The notes: generated by a model from the letters alone, not told the origin. A DNA stretch of 64,000 nt from JACCZX01 sp963801035 (GCA_963801035.1 CAWDDF010000007.1:620001-684000); one strand, 5' to 3'. Shown: positions 17,960 through 26,849, counted from the stretch's first letter. A program made the numbers and translations.

Positions 17960-18978
17960 TTGCACTCGGCCCCATCGCCGTGGGAGTTGAAGGAACGTCA
18001 TTGACCGCTACTGACCGCGAGCGGCTGATGCACCCGCTGGTTGGGATTGTGATTTTGTTCAGTGCCAACTACGAGACACCTGGCCAGCTCATCCGCTTAT
18101 GCCGCGAGATTCACGCGCTGCGCGATCCACCGCTGCTGATTGCCGTTGATCACGAAGGCGGTCGGGTGCAGCGCTTTCGCGACGGTTTTACCCGGTTGCC
18201 GCCGATGCGACGGCTTGGCGACTTGTGGGATCGCGACGTTCTGCTCGCATGCCGGGTCGCCGCATCGCTGGGCTACCTGATGGGCGCGGAGTTGCGCGCA
18301 CACGGCGTCGACATGACGTTTGCACCGGTGCTGGACGTCGATCATGGTCGCAGTACCGTCATTGGCGACCGCGCGTTGCATTCGGATCCGCGCGTCGTCA
18401 GCATGCTGGCAGCTCATCTGACACATGGATTGTTGATCGCAGGGATGGCCAATTGCGGGAAGCACTTTCCGGGACACGGCTGGGCCGAGGCCGATTCGCA
18501 CACGGCGCTTCCGGTCGATAGTCGCAGCCGAAGCGAAATCATCAAAAACGATGCGGCTCCATATCGCTGGCTGGGACCGATGCTCGCCGGCGTGATGCCG
18601 GCGCACGTCGTCTACACACAGATCGATCAGCGGCCGGCTGGCTTTTCGCGAGTCTGGATAGAAAAGGTCCTGCGGGGCGAATTACGCTTCACCGGCGCGG
18701 TCTTCAGCGATGATCTGTTGATGGCAGGAGCAGGCGCAGCGGGTAGCGTCGCCGAGCGCGCAGGCAGCGCGCTGGAAGCAGGTTGCGACTTTGCCCTGGT
18801 CTGCAACGACACCGCAGCGATGGACCAGGTGCTGGATGCAGTCCGATGGACACGTACTGCCGAGTTCGACGCACGGCTCGCGCGGCTGCAGCCGCGAGGG
18901 CAAGCATCAACGATGATGCAGCTGGCTGCCGACGATCTGTATCGAAATGCTCTTCACGACGTTGCAAAGGTCGTCTAA
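17956..18978 (+). CDS. nagZ: Beta-N-acetylhexosaminidase NagZ
   Basis: Cytoplasmic glycoside hydrolase family 3 enzyme that removes N-acetylglucosamine from cell-wall recycling muropeptides. 340 residues. AVDHEGGRVQRF and KHFPGHGWAEADSHTALP, which contains the mobile catalytic Asp-His loop, are diagnostic. VFSDDLLMAGA carries the nucleophile Asp. It is the last gene of the long plus-strand run, followed by the convergent efp. Confidence 0.95.
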   Translation: MIALGPIAVGVEGTSLTATDRERLMHPLVGIVILFSANYETPGQLIRLCREIHALRDPPLLIAVDHEGGRVQRFRDGFTRLPPMRRLGDLWDRDVLLACRVAASLGYLMGAELRAHGVDMTFAPVLDVDHGRSTVIGDRALHSDPRVVSMLAAHLTHGLLIAGMANCGKHFPGHGWAEADSHTALPVDSRSRSEIIKNDAAPYRWLGPMLAGVMPAHVVYTQIDQRPAGFSRVWIEKVLRGELRFTGAVFSDDLLMAGAGAAGSVAERAGSALEAGCDFALVCNDTAAMDQVLDAVRWTRTAEFDARLARLQPRGQASTMMQLAADDLYRNALHDVAKVV

Positions 18979-19016
18979 AGGCGGTTTCCTACTACACGGG
19001 CAGCACAACAACCAGC

Positions 19017-19583
19017 CTAAGCGCGCTCGATATAGCTTCCGTCGTCGGTATTGACCCGAATTTTCTCGCCGATATTGACGAAGGGGGGAACCTGCACACT
19101 GATTCCCGTTTCCAGTGCGGCTGGTTTGAAGCTGGTGGTGGCAGTCGAGTTTTTGATGCCGGGTTCGGTGTCGACGACTTCGAGGATCACGGTCGTCGGA
19201 AGCTGAATTCCTATCGCGCGCCCATTGTGAAAATTGATTTCGACCTGCAAATTGGGGAGCAGGTAACCGGTCTGGCCTTCGAGAAACTCAGCGCTCAGCG
19301 ACAGCTGCTCGTACGTCTCGTTGTCCATGAATACGTACGCGTCGCCATCCTGATATGAATAGGTCATTGCCCGGCGATCGATGAACGGCCGCTCGACCCG
19401 GTCATCGGTCGACAACCGTTCATTGCGTTTCTGACCGGTTTCGATGTCCTTGATTTCGATCTGCATGTAGGCGCCGCCGCGCCCGCCCACATGTACGTGA
19501 TAGCTTTTCAGCACGCGCCAGACTTTTTTGTCGAGCTCGAGCAAATTGCCGACACGGATTTCGGTCGCGAGAATCTTCGCCAT
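19017..19583 (-). CDS. efp: Elongation factor P, alphaproteobacterial-like type
   Basis: Relieves ribosome stalling at polyproline. 188 residues with the three beta-barrel domains (KOW-like N-terminus, OB middle and C-terminal). The modification loop reads HVGGRGGAYMQIE: Arg35 sits where E. coli EF-P has its beta-lysylated Lys34. The sequence as a whole (EIRVGNLLEL, QKRNERL, PTTVILEVVDTEPG) resembles alphaproteobacterial EF-P rather than the SGRNAAVV-type EF-P with rhamnosylated Arg32 that is usual in Burkholderiales. No earP or epmA gene is adjacent. It is convergent with nagZ and divergent from uvrC. Confidence 0.92.
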   Translation of the reverse strand: MAKILATEIRVGNLLELDKKVWRVLKSYHVHVGGRGGAYMQIEIKDIETGQKRNERLSTDDRVERPFIDRRAMTYSYQDGDAYVFMDNETYEQLSLSAEFLEGQTGYLLPNLQVEINFHNGRAIGIQLPTTVILEVVDTEPGIKNSTATTSFKPAALETGISVQVPPFVNIGEKIRVNTDDGSYIERA

Positions 19584-19654
19584 TGGAGTCCTGATCTGAT
19601 CTGGAAGGCCGGCGAACCTACAATTGCCAGCTGATTGTTGATCTAGCGCCCGCG

Positions 19655-19660
19655 ATTATA
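19655..19660 (-). promoter_or_regulatory. -10 element of the efp promoter
   Basis: A perfect TATAAT on the minus strand, about 70 bp upstream of the efp ATG. The matching -35 (ACGGAA about 16-17 bp further up) is poor, so the call rests on the -10 alone and on position. Confidence 0.4.
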
Positions 19661-19693
19661 GGTGGGCGATACGCTTTTCCGTTTTTGTAGCTT

Positions 19694-21544
19694 GTGACTG
19701 CACCAACTGCCACCTTCGATCCCAAACCCGTCCTGGCCGGCTTGCCACACTTGCCCGGCGTGTATCGGATGATTGCAGCGGATGGCACTGCGCTTTACGT
19801 CGGTAAAGCGCGCGACTTGCGCAAGCGCGTGTCGTCGTACTTCAACAAGAATGTCGGCCCGTGGACGGGGCACATGCTGGCGCGCGTCGCCCGCATCGAA
19901 ACGACGGTCACGAGGTCCGAGGCTGAAGCGCTGTTGCTTGAAAACACGCTGATCAAGTCGCTCGCGCCTCGCTACAACGTCGTATTCCGGGACGACAAGT
20001 CGTATCCGTACCTGAAGTTCACTACGCACAAGTTCCCGCGCATTGCCTACTACCGGGGCGCGGTCGATCGGCGCGCGCAGTACTTCGGACCTTATCCGAA
20101 TGCGTGGGCGGTCAAGGACAGCATCCAGCTGCTGCAGAAAATATTCAGACTACGCACGTGCGAGGACACGGTCTTCGCCAACCGCTCGAGACCCTGTCTG
20201 CTTCATCAAATCCAGCGCTGCAGCGCGCCGTGCGTGAACCTGATCGATCCCGACACTTATGCTCAGGATATCGATCGTGCAGTGCGCTTCCTCCGCGGGA
20301 ATACCGATGAAATCATGGGCGAGCTCGAGGCGCGCATGCATCAGTTATCCGTGGAGTTGAAGTTCGAGCAGGCGGCAGCGGTCCGAGATCAAATTGGTGC
20401 GCTGGCGAAGGTTCTGCACCAGCAGGCGGTCGACACCACCGGCTCCGATGCGGACGCAGACGTGTTGGCTGTCGTCACCGACCGGGCATGTGCTTGCGTG
20501 AATCTGGCGATGATTCGCGGGGGCCGGCATCTGGGGGACAAGCCCAATTTTCCCGCGCGCAGCGGCGAAGGCATGGAACCCGCGGAAATTCTGGAAGCTT
20601 TCATATCGCAGCACTATCTGACGCAGCCGGTGCCACCGACACTGGTCGTGAACGCCGATGTCGATGTTGAAGAACTGTCGGCGATGCTATCGGAAGCGAG
20701 TGGCCGGCGCGTGCAAATCGTGCGGCATCCACAGGAGCAGCGGCGCCGTTGGCTGGAGATGGCCGAGGCCAATGCCCGTTTGGCGCTCGCGCGGCGATTG
20801 GCGGAAGAAGGCTCTCAAATTGCGCGTACGCGGGCGTTGATCGATGCACTCGGACTCGAGCTCGGCGAAGAGGACGCCGACAAGCTGCGTGTGGAATGCT
20901 TCGACGTCAGCCACACGTCGGGCGAGGCTACGCAAGCATCGTGCGTCGTATACGCCGAACACAAGATGCGACCGTCAGAATATCGGCGCTACAACATCGA
21001 AGGCGTCGAAGCGGGGGATGACTACGCAGCGATGCGGCAGGTGCTGACGCGTCGCTTTTCTCCGGTATCACGCGGAGAGAGCCGATTGCCGCATCTGGTG
21101 CTGATCGATGGTGGAAGAGGGCAGGTCGCGGTGGCGCATCAAGTCTTTGTCGAACTTGGGCTCGATCCATCTGTCCTCGTTGGTGTGGCGAAGGGCGACG
21201 ATCGCAAAGTGGGTCTTGAGGAGCTCGTGTTCCCGGACGAGCGTCCGCCGCTCGTGCTCGGCCGCGAATCGCAAGCGCTGATGTTGATTGCGCAGATTCG
21301 CGACGAAGCGCATCGCTTCGCAATCACCGGGATGCGAGCGCGCCGTGCCAAGACGCGCAACACCTCTCAGCTCGAATTCATGGAAGGCATCGGTCCGAAG
21401 CGGCGTCAGAAGCTGCTGGCACGATTCGGTGGCATGCGCGGACTTGCATCCGCTTCAATAGACGACATTGCAAACGTCGAAGGCGTTTCACGTAAGCTGG
21501 CCGAACGCATTTACGCACAGTTGCATGGCCAGCCCACCCACTAG
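19694..21544 (+). CDS. uvrC: Excinuclease ABC subunit C
   Basis: Makes both incisions in nucleotide-excision repair. 616 residues from a GTG at 19694. N-terminal GIY-YIG nuclease (GVYRMIAADGTALYVGKARDLRKRVSSYF region), cysteine-rich segment (CEDTVFANRSRPCL), UVR domain (KFEQAAAVRDQI), RNase H-like 5'-nuclease (ECFDVSHTSG, VLIDGGRGQ) and C-terminal helix-hairpin-helix repeats (GIGPKRRQKLLARFGG) are in the normal order. Its end overlaps pgsA by 20 bp, a frequent pairing. Confidence 0.96.
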   Translation: MTAPTATFDPKPVLAGLPHLPGVYRMIAADGTALYVGKARDLRKRVSSYFNKNVGPWTGHMLARVARIETTVTRSEAEALLLENTLIKSLAPRYNVVFRDDKSYPYLKFTTHKFPRIAYYRGAVDRRAQYFGPYPNAWAVKDSIQLLQKIFRLRTCEDTVFANRSRPCLLHQIQRCSAPCVNLIDPDTYAQDIDRAVRFLRGNTDEIMGELEARMHQLSVELKFEQAAAVRDQIGALAKVLHQQAVDTTGSDADADVLAVVTDRACACVNLAMIRGGRHLGDKPNFPARSGEGMEPAEILEAFISQHYLTQPVPPTLVVNADVDVEELSAMLSEASGRRVQIVRHPQEQRRRWLEMAEANARLALARRLAEEGSQIARTRALIDALGLELGEEDADKLRVECFDVSHTSGEATQASCVVYAEHKMRPSEYRRYNIEGVEAGDDYAAMRQVLTRRFSPVSRGESRLPHLVLIDGGRGQVAVAHQVFVELGLDPSVLVGVAKGDDRKVGLEELVFPDERPPLVLGRESQALMLIAQIRDEAHRFAITGMRARRAKTRNTSQLEFMEGIGPKRRQKLLARFGGMRGLASASIDDIANVEGVSRKLAERIYAQLHGQPTH

Positions 21545-22127
21545 CCGCGCGATCACCTTCAACATTCCAATGGCGCTCACTTGGGCGCGCATTGCGATGA
21601 TTCCGCTCGTCGTCGGCATTTACTACCTGCCCGATGCCTGGATCGCTCCGCACTGGAAAAACGTGGCCGCGTGCTGGCTCTTCATTCTTGCCGCGGTCAC
21701 CGATGCGCTGGATGGATATCTCGCGCGCAGGTACGGTGCCGTCAGCAAGCTTGGCGAGTTTCTCGACCCCGTGGCCGACAAGCTGATGGTCAGTGCTGCA
21801 TTGATCGTGCTGATATCGCTCGGTCGGGTGGACTCGCTGGTCGCACTTATCATTATCGGCCGCGAAATAGCGGTGTCCGCGCTACGCGAATGGATGGCAA
21901 AAATCGGCAAATCGAGCAACATCGCCGTCAACTCCATGGGCAAGATCAAGACGATTGCGCAGATGACCGCAATTCCGATGCTGCTGTTTCATGATCGTTT
22001 GTTCGGTGTCATCGATCTGCACCTGATCGGGACGCTATTGATCTACGTTGCAGCGGTGTTAACCGTGTATTCGATGCTGATTTATTTGAGGCTGGCATGG
22101 CCCCATTTGAACGATCGAGGGCGATAA
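21525..22127 (+). CDS. pgsA: CDP-diacylglycerol--glycerol-3-phosphate 3-phosphatidyltransferase
   Basis: Integral membrane enzyme that makes phosphatidylglycerophosphate. About 200 residues with several hydrophobic helices. The CDP-alcohol phosphatidyltransferase motif DG-x2-AR-x8-G-x3-D-x3-D is complete in DALDGYLARRYGAVSKLGEF followed by LDPVADK. I place the start at ATG 21525, overlapping uvrC, because the FNIPMALTW opening is conserved. A shorter start at 21570 would begin inside it. Confidence 0.93.
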   Translation: MASPPTSRAITFNIPMALTWARIAMIPLVVGIYYLPDAWIAPHWKNVAACWLFILAAVTDALDGYLARRYGAVSKLGEFLDPVADKLMVSAALIVLISLGRVDSLVALIIIGREIAVSALREWMAKIGKSSNIAVNSMGKIKTIAQMTAIPMLLFHDRLFGVIDLHLIGTLLIYVAAVLTVYSMLIYLRLAWPHLNDRGR

Positions 22128-22162
22128 CAACGCCGTAATTTCGATATACTTCGCAGCCGCGT

Positions 22163-22238
22163 GCGGGAGTAGCTCAGTTGGTAGAGCGCAACCTTGCCAA
22201 GGTTGAGGTCGCGAGTTCGAGACTCGTCTCCCGCTCCA
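22163..22238 (+). tRNA. tRNA-Gly (GCC)
   Basis: 76 nt including an encoded CCA. The acceptor GCGGGAG pairs with CTCCCGC. The anticodon loop TTGCCAA is flanked by CAACC and GGTTG, giving anticodon GCC. The T-loop TTCGAGA is present. Confidence 0.97.
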
Positions 22239-22251
22239 AGTTTTTGATGAG

Positions 22252-22278
22252 AGGGAAGCCGGTGCGCTTCCCTTTTTT
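22252..22278 (+). terminator. Rho-independent terminator after tRNA-Gly
   Basis: AGGGAAG (22252-22258) pairs with CTTCCCT (22267-22273) around an 8-nt loop, followed by six T residues. It lies between the two tRNA genes, so tRNA-Cys may be transcribed separately or by read-through. Confidence 0.7.
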
Positions 22279-22291
22279 GATTTGAGATCAT

Positions 22292-22365
22292 GGCGGGGTG
22301 GCAGAGTGGCCATGCAGCGGACTGCAAATCCGTGTACGCCGGTTCGATTCCGACCCCCGCCTCCA
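22292..22365 (+). tRNA. tRNA-Cys (GCA)
   Basis: 74 nt including an encoded CCA. The acceptor GGCGGGG pairs with CCCCGCC. The anticodon loop CTGCAAA lies between GCGGA and TCCGT, anticodon GCA. It lies 41 bp upstream of the crotonase gene and has no recognisable promoter of its own. Confidence 0.96.
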
Positions 22366-22406
22366 CCACCTGTTGATCTCAGCTCTTAAAGGGCCGAGGA
22401 GGTCAC

Positions 22407-23201
22407 GTGGAATACAACGACATCATCTACGAAGCGCGCGATCGCGTCGCCCGCATCACGATCAACCGTCCGAAGCAGCTGAACGCCTTTACCGGCGACA
22501 CCCTGAAGGAGCTCACGCTCGCAGTCGAGACCGCGGGAGCAGACGACGATATTGGCGTTGTTGTTCTAACCGGCGCAGGCGATCGTGCATTCTCTGCGGG
22601 TGGGGATGTCAACTGGGAAAAAGAGGGCGGGCTCGAGCGGCAGATTCTTGAGCCGTATCTGTTTCACGTCACGCTTTCACGCTGTTTGAAGCCGACGATC
22701 GCGCGCGTCAATGGCTACGCGATCGGCGGCGGGCATCACATGGCTTACTTCTGTGACCTGACGATCGCTTCCGAGCAAGCAACCTTTGGGCAGAACGGGC
22801 CGAGAGTGGGAAGTCCCGCGTGCGGTGCGATGGTCAGTTACCTGACGCGGGTGGTAGGCGCAAAGAAGGCGCGCGAGATCTGGATGCTGTGCCGTCGCTA
22901 CAGCGCGAAGGAAGCGCTGCAGATGGGTCTCGTTAACACCGTTGTTCCACACACCCAGCTCGATGATGAGGTCGACAAATGGTGCAACGAAATTCTCGCG
23001 CTGTCGCCCACTTGCATGAAGATACTAAAAGCGTCGTTCGCGGAGGAATACAAAGCGCTGCTCGGCCACGGCGATGAACTGCGCCGATACATGGTGACTC
23101 CAGAGTTCTGGAAGTACGAACAACAGGAAGGTGCGAACGCGTTTCTCGAAAAACGCCCGCCCGACTTCTGGGCTGCACGCGAAGCCGGCAAGCGGAGCTG
23201 A
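22407..23201 (+). CDS. Crotonase-family protein, MenB/BadI-like, substrate unknown
   Basis: 264-residue enoyl-CoA hydratase/isomerase superfamily member acting on an acyl-CoA. The oxyanion-hole segments are present (GDRAFSAGGD and YAIGGGHH). The middle, KKAREIWMLCRRYSAKEALQMGLVN, and the C-terminal LEKRPPDF match MenB (naphthoate synthase) and BadI (2-ketocyclohexanecarboxyl-CoA hydrolase) better than FadB-type hydratases. The loop holding the MenB/BadI active-site Asp (GSFDGG or GSVDPG) reads GSPACG, so that Asp is replaced by Ala138. It is unlikely to be either enzyme. It stands alone between tRNA genes with no pathway neighbours. Confidence 0.82.
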   Translation: MEYNDIIYEARDRVARITINRPKQLNAFTGDTLKELTLAVETAGADDDIGVVVLTGAGDRAFSAGGDVNWEKEGGLERQILEPYLFHVTLSRCLKPTIARVNGYAIGGGHHMAYFCDLTIASEQATFGQNGPRVGSPACGAMVSYLTRVVGAKKAREIWMLCRRYSAKEALQMGLVNTVVPHTQLDDEVDKWCNEILALSPTCMKILKASFAEEYKALLGHGDELRRYMVTPEFWKYEQQEGANAFLEKRPPDFWAAREAGKRS

Positions 23202-23220
23202 TCTGCCGATCCCACACCAC

Positions 23221-23305
23221 TGGTGCCCGGGGCGGGACTCGAACCCACACGCCTTTCGGCCCAGGATTTTAAGTCCTGTGCGTCTACCAATTTCGCCACC
23301 CGGGC
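23221..23305 (-). tRNA. tRNA-Leu (UAA)
   Basis: 85 nt on the minus strand including CCA. The acceptor GCCCGGG pairs with CCCGGGC. The anticodon loop CTTAAAA lies between CAGGA and TCCTG, giving anticodon TAA. A long variable arm (GGGCCGAAAGGCGT) marks a class II tRNA. It is convergent with the crotonase gene. Confidence 0.97.
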
Positions 23306-23428
23306 AGCCGGAGCGGGATGGTAACGCCTCTGTAGTCGTCTTATCGGCCTAGGCCGTTACGCTTCTTGACCTAGAATGCGTCGACAGCGAAAGTAATGCA
23401 GCCGGCCCATGCCAGGCATTTCAATACG

Positions 23429-23878
23429 ATGAAAGTATTCAACCTTAGTTGCGATCAGGAACATCCGTTCGAAGGGTGGTTTGCTTCGGGCGAGGACTTC
23501 GATCGCCAGCTTGCCGTCGGCATGATCGAGTGTCCGGTGTGTGCGAGCACCGAAGTGCGCAAACTGCTGTCTGCGCCGCGCCTAAACCTGAGCGGGTCGA
23601 ATGAGGCAGCCGAATCGTCGCCCAAGGAACCGGTCGCGATGCCAAACGATCAATCGATGCGCGCAATGATGGTTCAAATCGCCCGGCACATCGCAGTCAA
23701 CAGCGAAGACGTCGGCGAGCGCTTTCCGGAAGAGGCGCGCCGTATTCACTACGATGAAGCGCCGAAGCGCTCGATCCGCGGGCTAGCGTCGAAGGAAGAA
23801 GCGGCCGATTTGAAAGATGAAGGCATCGAAGTGATGCCGGTGCCGTTCGCCAATCTGCTGAAGAATCCGCTGCAATAA
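23429..23878 (+). CDS. DUF1178 family protein
   Basis: 149-residue protein of unknown function (DUF1178). It starts MKVFNLSCDQEHPFEGWF, the family hallmark, and a probable zinc site uses that Cys with the CPVC pair at about residues 35-38. A variable Ser/Glu-rich stretch is followed by a conserved C-terminal half (IHYDEAPKRSIRG and PVPFANLLKNP). An in-frame upstream ATG at 23396 would add 11 unrelated residues and is not used. It is convergent with the aminotransferase gene, with one base between the stops. Confidence 0.88.
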   Translation: MKVFNLSCDQEHPFEGWFASGEDFDRQLAVGMIECPVCASTEVRKLLSAPRLNLSGSNEAAESSPKEPVAMPNDQSMRAMMVQIARHIAVNSEDVGERFPEEARRIHYDEAPKRSIRGLASKEEAADLKDEGIEVMPVPFANLLKNPLQ

Positions 23879-23879
23879 C

Positions 23880-25034
23880 TCAGAGCGCCGAGAGACGTAC
23901 GAGCGCTTGTTGCAGCGTGCTGTCTTGCTTCGCGAAGCAGAAGCGCACGACCCGGCGGTCAACCGGCACGTCGTAAAACACGGATACCGGAATCGACGCC
24001 ACTCCGTGGTCGACGATTAGCTTTTTTGCGAACTCCGCTTCCGGAAGATCCGATATTCCCGAGTAATCAGCGAGCACGAAGTACGTGCCTTCGCACGGAA
24101 GCGCGCGAAACGGTGTACGCGCGAGGCCGCTGACAAACAGGTCGCGTTTTGATTGATAGAACGCCGGCAAGTCGAGGTAGGGACGCGGATCCGCCAGGTG
24201 TTCGGCAAACGCGTACTGCGCGGGCGTGTTCACCGCGAACACCATGAACTGATGCACTTTGCGGATCTCGGCGGATATCGCAGCGGGAGCGCAGGCATAT
24301 CCGACTTTCCACCCGGTCGTATGAAAGGTCTTGCCGAAGCTGGAGATGACGACGCTACGAGCCGCCAGTGACGGTGACCTCATGATCGAGCAGTGGAGCA
24401 CGCCGTCGAACACAACATGCTCGTATACCTCATCCGAAATAACCATCACTCCGGTCTGGTCGACGATACTTTCCAGAGCGCGAATATCTATGTCTCTTAA
24501 CGTACGACCCGTTGGGTTATGCGGAAAGTTGATCAAAATCATCCGCGTCTTGTCTGTCACGGCGGCGCGTACTGCATCCCAGTCGGGCGCATACGCCTGG
24601 GCAGCATCGAGTGGCACGAACACCGGCTGACCACCTGCCAGCGCAATTGCCGGCGCATAACTGTCGTAAGCAGGCTCTAATACGATCACCTCGTCACCCG
24701 CGGGCAGCAGCGCAAGAATGGTCGCCATTAACGCCTGCGTTGCACCTGACGTAATCGTAATTTCAGTCTCCGGATCGTGCCGATATCCGTATAGCGCCTG
24801 GTTCTTGCTAGCAATCGCTTCACGCAGCGCCGGCACGCCCGTCATTGGCGCGTATTGGTTATGCGCGGCTTGCATCGCGTCTGTCACCCGCTGCTGCAAT
24901 TGCGGATCACAATCGAAATCTGGAAAGCCCTGACCTAGATTGACCGCGCCGTGCTTGGCTGCGAGTTGCGACATCACCGTAAAGATGGTGGTGCCTACTC
25001 GAGGCAGCTTGCTGGGAGTCTGAATCGGGCGCAT
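23880..25034 (-). CDS. PLP-dependent aminotransferase, YbdL/methionine aminotransferase type
   Basis: Class I/II fold-type I aminotransferase. 384 residues. NLGQGFPDFD near the start and NQYAPMTGVPALREAI are typical of the YbdL/kynurenine aminotransferase-like group that prefers methionine, phenylalanine or other hydrophobic amino acids. The PLP-binding Lys is in SSFGKTFHTTGWKVGY, Asn and Pro are in NFPHNPTG, and the C-terminal Arg is in VVRFCFAK. It is divergent from the nitroreductase with 44 bp between starts. The exact substrate cannot be fixed from sequence. Confidence 0.88.
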   Translation of the reverse strand: MRPIQTPSKLPRVGTTIFTVMSQLAAKHGAVNLGQGFPDFDCDPQLQQRVTDAMQAAHNQYAPMTGVPALREAIASKNQALYGYRHDPETEITITSGATQALMATILALLPAGDEVIVLEPAYDSYAPAIALAGGQPVFVPLDAAQAYAPDWDAVRAAVTDKTRMILINFPHNPTGRTLRDIDIRALESIVDQTGVMVISDEVYEHVVFDGVLHCSIMRSPSLAARSVVISSFGKTFHTTGWKVGYACAPAAISAEIRKVHQFMVFAVNTPAQYAFAEHLADPRPYLDLPAFYQSKRDLFVSGLARTPFRALPCEGTYFVLADYSGISDLPEAEFAKKLIVDHGVASIPVSVFYDVPVDRRVVRFCFAKQDSTLQQALVRLSAL

Positions 25035-25078
25035 AAGGGCGGGTAACTATACTTTTTACGCTGCGTAGCGACTTAGAT

Positions 25079-25684
25079 ATGAAGATCCAAGAAAAAGAAC
25101 GACTTGACGATGACGACCTCGACCTGATTTTTCGCCAGGCGAGAACGCATAACGTCTGGCTGCCTACGCGCGTGTCGGAATCTGTGTTGCGGCAGATATG
25201 GGATGTGATGAAGTGGGGCCCGACAAGCGCAAACTGCTCTCCGCTGCGCATCGTCTTCGTTCAATCGGAGCAGGCAAAGGAGCGGCTCGTTCCGTGCATG
25301 AACGCAAGCAATCAAGCCAAGACACGGAATGCGCCGGTGACAGCAATTCTGGCGATGGATCTGGCGTTCTACGAAAAGCTGCCGCGGCTTTTTCCGCACG
25401 ATCAGACCGCACGCTCGTGGTTCGCCGGCAAGCCCGCGCTGATCTTGGAGACGGCGCTTCGTAACAGCTCGCTACAAGGCGCGTACTTCATCATCGCCGC
25501 GCGAGCACTCGGCCTCGATTGTGGACCGATGTCGGGTTTCGACGCCGACAAGGTGAACCTCGAGTTCTTCGCCGACAGTAGCCTGAAGGTGAACTTCGTT
25601 TGCAGCATCGGTCATGGCGATGCCAGCAAGCTGTTTCCGCGTTCGCCGCGGCTCGATTTCGACGAGGCGTGTCGTATTGCCTGA
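25079..25684 (+). CDS. RutE/HadB-like NAD(P)H nitroreductase family protein
   Basis: FMN-dependent nitroreductase-fold protein. 201 residues. ARTHNVW, MKWGPTSANCSP, ARSWF, NSSLQGAYFIIAARALGLDCGPMSGFD and the C-terminal DEACRIA match RutE (putative malonic semialdehyde reductase of pyrimidine degradation) closely. No other rut genes are nearby, so a more general reductase role is likely. It is followed after 28 bp by the carboxypeptidase gene, probably in one transcript. Confidence 0.88.
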   Translation: MKIQEKERLDDDDLDLIFRQARTHNVWLPTRVSESVLRQIWDVMKWGPTSANCSPLRIVFVQSEQAKERLVPCMNASNQAKTRNAPVTAILAMDLAFYEKLPRLFPHDQTARSWFAGKPALILETALRNSSLQGAYFIIAARALGLDCGPMSGFDADKVNLEFFADSSLKVNFVCSIGHGDASKLFPRSPRLDFDEACRIA

Positions 25685-25712
25685 CATCGGCATCGTTGAT
25701 CAGCGTCATCGA

Positions 25713-26849
25713 ATGGAGGTAAGCCAGGGTTTTGACGGCGGCGCGATCGAATTGATTGCGAGTGACGGCGCACGTGCCGACCTCGCGATTCGGCGCGACC
25801 TCACGAGCAGCGGCGAAGCGAGCGAGTTCCTGCAGTGGTTCCATTTTCGTGTCAGCGGCGCAGAAGAAGGCGGCGCGGAGTTGCGAATCGTGAACGCCGG
25901 CGTCACCACCTATCCTGACGGATGGCGCGACTACCGCGCGGTGGCAAGCTGGAACCGCCGCGATTGGGAGCGAATTCCTACACGCTATGACGGGCAAGTT
26001 CTGACAATCAACCTACCGTCTGCACCTGGCCCGTCGTATATCTCTTATTTCGAGCCGTATTCGTGGGAACGTCATTTGGCGCTGTTGGCAGACTGCATAT
26101 CACGCGGCGCGCGGCTGCGGCGGCTAGGCGCCAGCATTCAAGGACGTGATATCGATGCACTCGTTGTCGGCAACGGCGCGCGACCGGTTTGGATCATCGC
26201 GCGACAACACCCCGGCGAAACGATGGCCGAGTGGTTCATCGACGGGCTATTGCAGCGCTTGCTTGACGACGCGGATGCCTCCGCTCAAGTTCTGCGCAGA
26301 GCGGCCACCTTTTACATCGTTCCCAACATGAATCCGGACGGCTCCGTACTTGGCAATCTGCGCACCAACGCGGCCGGCGCCAATTTGAATCGCGAGTGGC
26401 TCGAACCGTCGACGGAACGCAGCCCGGAAGTGAAGTGCGTGCGGGACGCAATGCATAGGTCTGGCTGCGATGCGTTCTTCGACATTCATGGTGACGAAAA
26501 TCTTCCGTACGTGTTTGTCGCCGGGTGTGAGATGCTGCCGAATTTTTCGGAGAAGCAGGCCAGCGACCAGCACGCTTTCGCAGCCGACTTTCGTGCCGCG
26601 AATTCGGACTTTCAAAGCGAGCATGGCTATCACGCCAGCAAGTACAAGGACGATGTCCTGAAGCTGGCATCGAAGTACGTCGGCTATTCGTTCGGCTGCC
26701 TGTCTCTAACGCTCGAGATGCCCTTCAAGGACAACGCCAATGCGCCCGATCCGCGATTTGGATGGAGCGGGGGCCGCAGCGCGCGTCTCGGTGCTTCGAT
26801 GCTCGATCCGATTCGTCAGCATCTCATTCGCACGGGGTCGAGCGAATGA
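25713..26849 (+). CDS. M14 family zinc carboxypeptidase (cytosolic-carboxypeptidase-like)
   Basis: 378 residues. A beta-rich N-terminal domain (about 1-125) precedes the M14 peptidase domain. The zinc ligands are His166 and Glu169 in RQHPGETM and His259 in FFDIHGDE. The substrate-binding Asn and Arg lie in NLNREW, and the catalytic Glu is in LTLEMPFKD. The N-terminal domain plus the HPGE form place it with AGBL/CCP-like bacterial carboxypeptidases; no signal peptide is seen, so it is cytoplasmic. I chose ATG 25713 because the longer reading from 25614 overlaps the nitroreductase gene. The stop overlaps the next start (ATGA). Confidence 0.86.
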   Translation: MEVSQGFDGGAIELIASDGARADLAIRRDLTSSGEASEFLQWFHFRVSGAEEGGAELRIVNAGVTTYPDGWRDYRAVASWNRRDWERIPTRYDGQVLTINLPSAPGPSYISYFEPYSWERHLALLADCISRGARLRRLGASIQGRDIDALVVGNGARPVWIIARQHPGETMAEWFIDGLLQRLLDDADASAQVLRRAATFYIVPNMNPDGSVLGNLRTNAAGANLNREWLEPSTERSPEVKCVRDAMHRSGCDAFFDIHGDENLPYVFVAGCEMLPNFSEKQASDQHAFAADFRAANSDFQSEHGYHASKYKDDVLKLASKYVGYSFGCLSLTLEMPFKDNANAPDPRFGWSGGRSARLGASMLDPIRQHLIRTGSSE

